Source: Streptomyces sp. V4I2 (GTDB lineage Bacteria; Actinomycetota; Actinomycetes; Streptomycetales; Streptomycetaceae). From it: a stretch of DNA of 64,000 nucleotides. Below, in pieces: positions 59,744-64,000 of this stretch; position 1 is the first letter of the stretch, and the number at the start of each line of letters is the position of its first letter. Under the pieces are notes generated by a model that did no database searches, was not told where the DNA came from, and saw only the letters and a program-made list of their open reading frames with translations. Where the stretch lies: assembly GCF_030817655.1 (NCBI RefSeq), contig NZ_JAUSZM010000003.1, positions 10,594,171 through 10,658,170 of the forward strand, written 5' to 3'. Both the position numbers and the translations under genes were made by a program.

Positions 59744-61263
59744 TTCAGGTGGGTGTCGATGTCGATGAGGGAGCGCTCGCGGGGGTCGAGGAGCACGCCC
59801 TCGACGTCGGCGGCGATGCCCTGCACGGCCTGCTCGTGGACCAGCGGTACGACGGCGTCGGTGCGCAGGATCCCCGCCTCGGCCTGCATGATCTTCTGCT
59901 GTCGCTTGGCCGTGTCGCCTTCCTCGGCGGCCGCCTTGATGGCCTGATCGACCTTGGTGTCCTTCAGGCCGGCGATGTTGTAGACGCCGCTGCTCGTGAA
60001 GTCGCTGGCGAGGTAGGCGACCGCGTCGCCGGTGTCGAGGAGGGTGACGCGAGAGAAGATGAGGGCGTCGTACTTGCCGGCCAGGAGGTCGGCCTCCATC
60101 TGCGTGTACTCGCGCACGTCCTGCTTCACGGTGAACCCGGCCTTTTCCAGCTGCTGCTGGAGCACGGTCGCGGCCTCGGGCAGCTCGGAGCGGTTGGTGT
60201 AGGTGGCCAGGCGCAGGGTCTTGCCCTTCGTTCCGGACTTCACCTGCGCGGCGCTAGCGGCCTTCGCCCGGCCGGTCACCGCGACGCGTTGGTCGGCGGC
60301 CCAGGAGACGGCAGGTCCGAACAGTCCCTGCGCGGGGTCGGCGTAGCCGCCGAAGACGGAGTCGACGAGGACGCTGCCGTCCACAGCCTCGCGGGCGGTG
60401 GCGCGCAGCGAGGCATCGGTGAAGATGCCGCTGCCGGTGTTGAGGATCAGGCTGTCGGTGCGCACGGAAGGCACTTCGTGGCGGGTATCGGCGTCGAGGA
60501 GTTTGGCCTGGGCGGTGGGGATCCACTCGGCGATGTCGACGTCGCCGCTGCGCAGGGCGTTGGCGCGGGCGGTGCCGTCGGAGATCCAGCTGACGTCGAT
60601 GCCGGGCGCCTTGGCCTTGCCGCCCCAGTAGCCGTCGTAGCGGTCGAGGGTGGCCTTGGTCTTGCCGGTGAGCTTGGTGATCTCGAAGGGGCCGCTGCCG
60701 GTGCCGACGGGGCTGACAGCGCCGTCGGCGGCGTACGCCTTCTCGGCGAGGATGCCGAGGGCGGGGCTGGCGAGCCGCAGCGGGAGGACCGGGTCTGCGG
60801 TCTTGGTGGTGATGGTGACGGTGTCCGCGTCGTCGGCTTTGGCGGTGAGCGTCACATCGCTGAGCACGCGCGGCTTGGTCTCGGCCTTGTTCGCGTGGTC
60901 GAGCGCGTTGACGACCGAGGCGGCGGTGACGTCGGTGCCGTCCTGGAAGGTGGCCTTGCGCAGCTCGAACACCCAGGTCGTGGCGTTCTTCTGGGTCCAG
61001 GACTTGGCGAGGGCGGGCTTGGCTGCGCCGTCCTTGTCCAGGGCGGTTAGCCCCTCGGCTACGGAGAGCTTGCTCAGCACGGTGGCGTCGTTGCTGTACG
61101 GCGACAGGGCCTGCACCGGCGGCACGGCGAGGGCGACCCGCAGACGGCCGGAGTCTCCCGCCCCCTCGCCGGTGCCCGAGCCGTCCTCGCCGGCGGCGAA
61201 GCAACCGGCCAGCAACGGGGTGAGGGCGAGAGCCGTCAGGAGGCGGCGGGGAATGGTGCGCAT
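59740..61263 (-). CDS. Substrate-binding lipoprotein of a peptide/metal-type ABC importer (SBP_bac_5)
   Basis: A 507-aa extracellular lipoprotein. ATG 61263 is chosen over an upstream in-frame start because it opens a lipoprotein signal: MRTIPRRLLTALALTPLLAGC, with Cys in the lipobox LLAGC and AGGAC upstream. The mature protein has the SBP_bac_5 pattern: LTALDKDGAAKPALAKSWTQ, WVFELRKATFQDGTDVTAAS, GTGSGPFEITKL, and the C-terminal KRQQKIMQAEAGILRTDAVVPLVHE. Members bind peptides, nickel or metal chelates. An iron-box-like palindrome lies 80-100 nt upstream, hinting at an iron- or metallophore-linked role, not provable from sequence. It is translationally coupled to the fused permease. Confidence 0.88.
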   Translation of the reverse strand: MRTIPRRLLTALALTPLLAGCFAAGEDGSGTGEGAGDSGRLRVALAVPPVQALSPYSNDATVLSKLSVAEGLTALDKDGAAKPALAKSWTQKNATTWVFELRKATFQDGTDVTAASVVNALDHANKAETKPRVLSDVTLTAKADDADTVTITTKTADPVLPLRLASPALGILAEKAYAADGAVSPVGTGSGPFEITKLTGKTKATLDRYDGYWGGKAKAPGIDVSWISDGTARANALRSGDVDIAEWIPTAQAKLLDADTRHEVPSVRTDSLILNTGSGIFTDASLRATAREAVDGSVLVDSVFGGYADPAQGLFGPAVSWAADQRVAVTGRAKAASAAQVKSGTKGKTLRLATYTNRSELPEAATVLQQQLEKAGFTVKQDVREYTQMEADLLAGKYDALIFSRVTLLDTGDAVAYLASDFTSSGVYNIAGLKDTKVDQAIKAAAEEGDTAKRQQKIMQAEAGILRTDAVVPLVHEQAVQGIAADVEGVLLDPRERSLIDIDTHLK

Positions 61264-61294
61264 GGTCGGTCCTGTCGTGCGGCGAGCAGAGCAC

Positions 61295-61328
61295 GCCCCC
61301 GGCAACGCGAACTGCGACAACCGGGGGC
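61295..61328 (-). promoter_or_regulatory. Leader hairpin before the lipoprotein gene
   Basis: GCCCCCGG (61295-61302) and CCGGGGGC (61321-61328) are exact complements around an 18-nt loop. On the minus-strand transcript the stem lies between the iron-box region and the ribosome site, so it may act as a leader or attenuator structure. Confidence 0.35.
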
Positions 61329-61343
61329 TCGATCCACAGAATA

Positions 61344-61362
61344 TAAGGCAAGGCTTGCCAAA
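61344..61362. promoter_or_regulatory. Iron-box-like palindrome (DmdR/IdeR type)
   Basis: TAAGGCAAGGCTTGCCAAA matches the 19-bp DmdR/IdeR iron-box consensus TTAGGTTAGGCTAACCTAA at 13 of 19 positions and has GGCAAG/CTTGCC dyad arms around one base. On the minus strand a TATATT (possible -10) overlaps its downstream edge at 61340-61345. Bound iron-loaded repressor would block this promoter. Confidence 0.5.
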
Positions 61363-62218
61363 CTCCCGCCGGGTGGGTTAAGTCTCAACTATCGAGATCT
61401 CCTACAGGTCGACGCCGGTGAGGCCAGCCAGCCCCGTCGACCTACGCCGCCCGTTCTCCCGGTGAACTCGTGGGGGAACGGTCGGCAGCCAGAGCGTGTA
61501 CGCGCGCGGCACTCTGGCCGGATCCCCGCTGTCCAGAGGGGGTAGGGGGCCTTTCGAGCGTCGGAGTGGCGTTGAAGTCGCATGCTGCCGAAAATGGGCT
61601 CTGGCACAGATCTTGTTTGCGCCGTGAGGCGCTGTTGGTTCGAGTGGAGGTGGAAAACCTGCGCCAACGCCCTGTCGCAGCAGGGTTGTTGAAGCTGAGG
61701 GCAGCCTGATCCGGGTGGTGCCGGGGAGGGCAGGAAGCAGCCCTGACAAAGCCGGGACGTGCCAGTACTGCCAGATGGTGCGGGTCCGGCGAGCGTGATG
61801 GAGAGGAGTACGCGAGGAACCGGCGTTTTTTTTACGTCTCTTAAAGCGACACCGGCTCGAACCTGGTGGATCTGGGCCGGGTGTGGCGCGTATCCGGGTC
61901 GCCCTTTCGGGTGATCCGGTGAACTCCTGGGGCGGTATTCAAGAGCTGCCCGGGAGGCCGTGGGGAAGGTCTGCGGCGTACTCGCGGCGATGCCACAGGG
62001 ACACAGTCGGGCTCCTCCTTCATCGAGCGAACCACAGTGAACACGGGAACCGTCCCGGTCCTCGCCCCGCACGCCGCGCCCGGTGGTGGTGATGGGGCTG
62101 AGTCCACCGACGACTGATCGGTCCGTGACGGGGCGGAGCCGCCGTAGTACTCCGAGGCCGGGAAAGCCGGTCACATGGGGAAGGGCGGCAGCGGTTTCGA
62201 GAAGGGAAGGATGCTGCA

Positions 62219-63694
62219 ATGCCGGAAGACGCGCCGCCGAACGGCGGTGCTCCGTCGACGGACCCCGAACTGGGGCCTCGTCAGCGGGTATCGGAGATGC
62301 AGGCCAAGCTTCACCGTTGGGCGGCGGCCGAACCGGGCCGCAGGTTCGACGACCTGTTCAACTTCGTGCACGACCCGGCCACCCTGCGCATCGCGTGGGA
62401 CCGGGTCGCGGGTAATCAGGGAGCGCGGACTCCCGGCGTGGACGGCCGTACGGTCGTCTGGATCGAGTCCGAGATCGGCGTCCCCGTCTTCCTGGCCGAG
62501 GTGCGTGAGCGTCTCAAGGCACGGGCCTGGAGCCCGATGCCGGCACGCGAGCGCAAGATCCCCAAGCCTGGCGGCTCGGGGAAGGTCCGCAAGCTCGGGA
62601 TTCCCCGGGTGGAGGACCGCCTGGTCCAGGCGGCACTGAAACTGGTGCTGGAGCCCATCTTCGAGGCCGACTTCGAGCCGGTCTCCTACGGGTTCCGTCC
62701 CGCCCGGCGGGCCCAGGACGCGATCGCCGAGATCCATTACTTCGGCACCCGAGGCTACCGATGGGTGCTGGACGCGGATATCGAGGCGGCCTTCGACAAC
62801 GTCTCGCACCGCTCCGTCATGGACGCGGTGCGGGCCAGAGTCAAGGACAAGCGCGTACTGGAGCTGGTCAAGGCGTTCTTGAAGGCTGGTGTCCTCACCG
62901 AGGACGGCCAGTATCGGGACACCCACACCGGCACCCCGCAAGGCGGGATCCTCTCACCGCTGATCTTCAACATCGTCCTGTCGGCGCTCGATGAGCACCT
63001 GCACGGGCCGTGGAAGAGCGGCGGGGAGCTGAGCACCGGCTCCCGGCGGGACCGGCGTCGGTACCTGGGCCTGCCCAGGTGGCGGGTCGTTCGTTACGCG
63101 GACGACTTCGTCGTCCTCGTGCACGGCACCCGCGACGACGTCGAAACGCTGCGCGAAGACATCGCTCATGTGCTGGAGCCCTTGGGTCTTCGGCTGTCAC
63201 CGGCCAAGACCCGCATCGTGCACATGAGCGACGGGTTCGACTTCTTGGGGTTCCGCATCCAGTGGCGCCGCAAGCAGGGAACCAGCGACAAGTGGTACGT
63301 CTACACCTTCATCGCCGACCGGCCCCTCCGGTCGTTGAAGGCGAAGATCCGTGCCCTGACGCACAGGACGTCGCAACACCCTCCCAGGGACGTGCTGATC
63401 CGGCTCAACCAGATCATGCGCGGCTGGGCCAACTACTTCAAGCACGCAGTAGCGAAACACACCTTCAGCAAACTGGAGTACTTCGTCTGGTGGCGGGTGG
63501 TCCGGTGGCTGAGAGCTCTGCATCGCTGGAGATGGAAGGACGTTCGCCGGTGGCTCGCCAACCCCCACGGGGGCTGGCGTCGCCCACATGCGGACGGGAT
63601 CGAACTCTTCGACCTTGAGACGGTGACGGTTACCCGTTACCGCTACCGGGCGTCGAGGATCCCCAACCCCTGGGCCGGTATCAACCACACCTGA
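62219..63694 (+). CDS. ltrA: Group II intron reverse transcriptase/maturase
   Basis: A 491-aa protein from ATG 62219 with GGGAAGGAT upstream. Reverse transcriptase blocks: KVRKLGIPRVEDRLVQAALK (RT-2), SYGFRPARRAQDAI (RT-2a/3), WVLDADIEAAFDNVSH (first Asp), GTPQGGILSPLIFNIVLSAL (RT-4) and RYADDFVVL with the catalytic YADD box (RT-5), then DFLGFRIQWRR (RT-7). The maturase X domain follows (LIRLNQIMRGWANYFKHAVA). No HNH endonuclease with its Cys pairs is seen at the end (stop after PWAGINHT), so the intron is probably of an endonuclease-less class. The protein helps the RNA splice and reverse-transcribes it at new sites. Confidence 0.93.
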   Translation: MPEDAPPNGGAPSTDPELGPRQRVSEMQAKLHRWAAAEPGRRFDDLFNFVHDPATLRIAWDRVAGNQGARTPGVDGRTVVWIESEIGVPVFLAEVRERLKARAWSPMPARERKIPKPGGSGKVRKLGIPRVEDRLVQAALKLVLEPIFEADFEPVSYGFRPARRAQDAIAEIHYFGTRGYRWVLDADIEAAFDNVSHRSVMDAVRARVKDKRVLELVKAFLKAGVLTEDGQYRDTHTGTPQGGILSPLIFNIVLSALDEHLHGPWKSGGELSTGSRRDRRRYLGLPRWRVVRYADDFVVLVHGTRDDVETLREDIAHVLEPLGLRLSPAKTRIVHMSDGFDFLGFRIQWRRKQGTSDKWYVYTFIADRPLRSLKAKIRALTHRTSQHPPRDVLIRLNQIMRGWANYFKHAVAKHTFSKLEYFVWWRVVRWLRALHRWRWKDVRRWLANPHGGWRRPHADGIELFDLETVTVTRYRYRASRIPNPWAGINHT

Positions 63695-63710
63695 CGGCAG
63701 AGACCGGGGA

Positions 63711-63744
63711 GAGCCCGTTGCGTTGAGAGGCGCACGGCGGGTTC
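63711..63744 (+). ncRNA. Group II intron domain V
   Basis: Exactly 34 nt. GAGCCCG (63711-63717) pairs with CGGGTTC (63738-63744); TGCG pairs with CGCA across a GAGA-type loop; the catalytic AGC triad is at 63712-63714. Position, length and loop all fit domain V, the active centre of the ribozyme. Confidence 0.85.
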
Positions 63745-63853
63745 GGCGAGAGGTCCGGAGAAACGGACCGGGAGCAATCCCGGCACCGCGCTCCGGGCCT
63801 ACTCAGCGGAGCGTTCGCGGAGCGTCACTGGACAGGCCGCTTCGCAGCTTTGA

Positions 63854-64000
63854 TCACACCTGTTCTTGGTAGATCCTGATTTCCGTGGGATGGAAGTTGC
63901 GGAGGATCGCCCAGAATTCGTGGAGGCCCAGGTCGTCGGCCCAGCGGTCGAGTTCGTCGTCGGTGTCGTGGAAGAACCAGGACTCGAAGTGCCCCAGTGA
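63854..64000 (-). CDS. C-terminal fragment of an unknown gene (runs off the window)
   Basis: A minus-strand frame open to the window edge gives at least 48 residues, including HFESWFFHDTDDELDRWADD and FWAILRNFHPTEIRIYQEQV, then stop at 63854. Codon third positions are mostly G or C, and the aromatic and acidic content is protein-like, so it is a real gene end. I do not recognise the family. Confidence 0.6.
   Translation of the reverse strand, partial: SLGHFESWFFHDTDDELDRWADDLGLHEFWAILRNFHPTEIRIYQEQV

Larger units (their letters stand above)
61600..63790 (+). mobile_element. Group II intron (approximate limits)
   Basis: An intron-encoded reverse transcriptase (62219-63694) is followed 16 nt later by a typical 34-nt domain V and a domain VI-like hairpin (GGTCCG, GAGAAA, CGGACC at 63752-63769). 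Upstream, 61610-62210 contains many paired GC-rich segments (for example TGCGCC/GGCGC at 61618-61632 and GAGGGCAG/CTGCC-type arms at 61700-61775) and no gene, as expected for domains I-IV. The exact 5' GUGYG end and 3' end were not fixed. Confidence 0.75.

Overview
The window reads as a high-GC actinomycete, most probably Streptomyces. Codons end in G or C, several promoters and starts are of Streptomyces type, rare TTA leucine codons sit in a regulator and an exporter, and the insertion sequences are of families common in that genus. About 35 kb is one modular type I polyketide locus. It is bounded on both sides by a graveyard of broken insertion sequences, as is usual for an accessory region such as a chromosome arm or a plasmid. 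No tRNA, rRNA or CRISPR array was recognised.

Left flank (1-6058): a small hypothetical gene behind a perfect 27-bp palindrome, a coiled-coil/winged-helix protein next to a twice-frameshifted ISKra4-type transposase, an NTF2-like protein, a GNAT acetyltransferase, and remnants of IS21 and IS3.

Biosynthetic core (6059-40614, all + strand, tightly packed): an AMP-forming ligase, a 5-aminolevulinate synthase, a second AMP-forming ligase, and two giant PKS genes. The ALAS plus two ligases are the known signature of the C5N unit (2-amino-3-hydroxycyclopent-2-enone) that caps manumycin-, ECO-02301- and annimycin-type compounds. The PKS has a KSQ loading module with a methylmalonyl-type AT, then five KS-AT-DH-KR-ACP modules with AT types malonyl, methylmalonyl, malonyl, malonyl, malonyl, and a terminal thioesterase. 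Colinear reading predicts 8-methyltrideca-2,4,6,8,10-pentaenoic acid, joined as an amide to C5N (calculated C19H23NO3). PKS DNA shows recent internal recombination: a 146-nt identical tract between two AT domains, and a KS/AT seam in module 4.

Right part of the locus (40615-47223): a regulatory intergenic region with a 16-bp-arm hairpin, 34-bp tandem repeats, a palindrome and a consensus promoter, then a DHA2-type MFS exporter whose 14th codon is TTA. Next come a HelD-type RNA polymerase-recycling protein, a degenerate IS1380 region, and a low-GC atypical response regulator of the LuxR/NarL type with an in-frame TTA codon. The TTA codons suggest that regulation and export depend on bldA.

Right flank (47224-64000): an ISL3 remnant, an ECF42-type sigma factor operon (DUF998 membrane protein, DGPF/YCII protein, sigma factor), a complete IS630 element with 28-bp ends and TA target, a 940-aa TIR/NB-ARC/TPR protein with eight nearly identical 42-residue repeats, and a nested ISL3/IS3/IS30/IS701 graveyard. 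Beyond it lie a second IS701 element, a peptide/metal-type ABC uptake pair (fused permease and lipoprotein) behind an iron-box-like palindrome, a group II intron with its reverse transcriptase and a recognisable domain V, and the C-terminus of an unknown gene at the edge.
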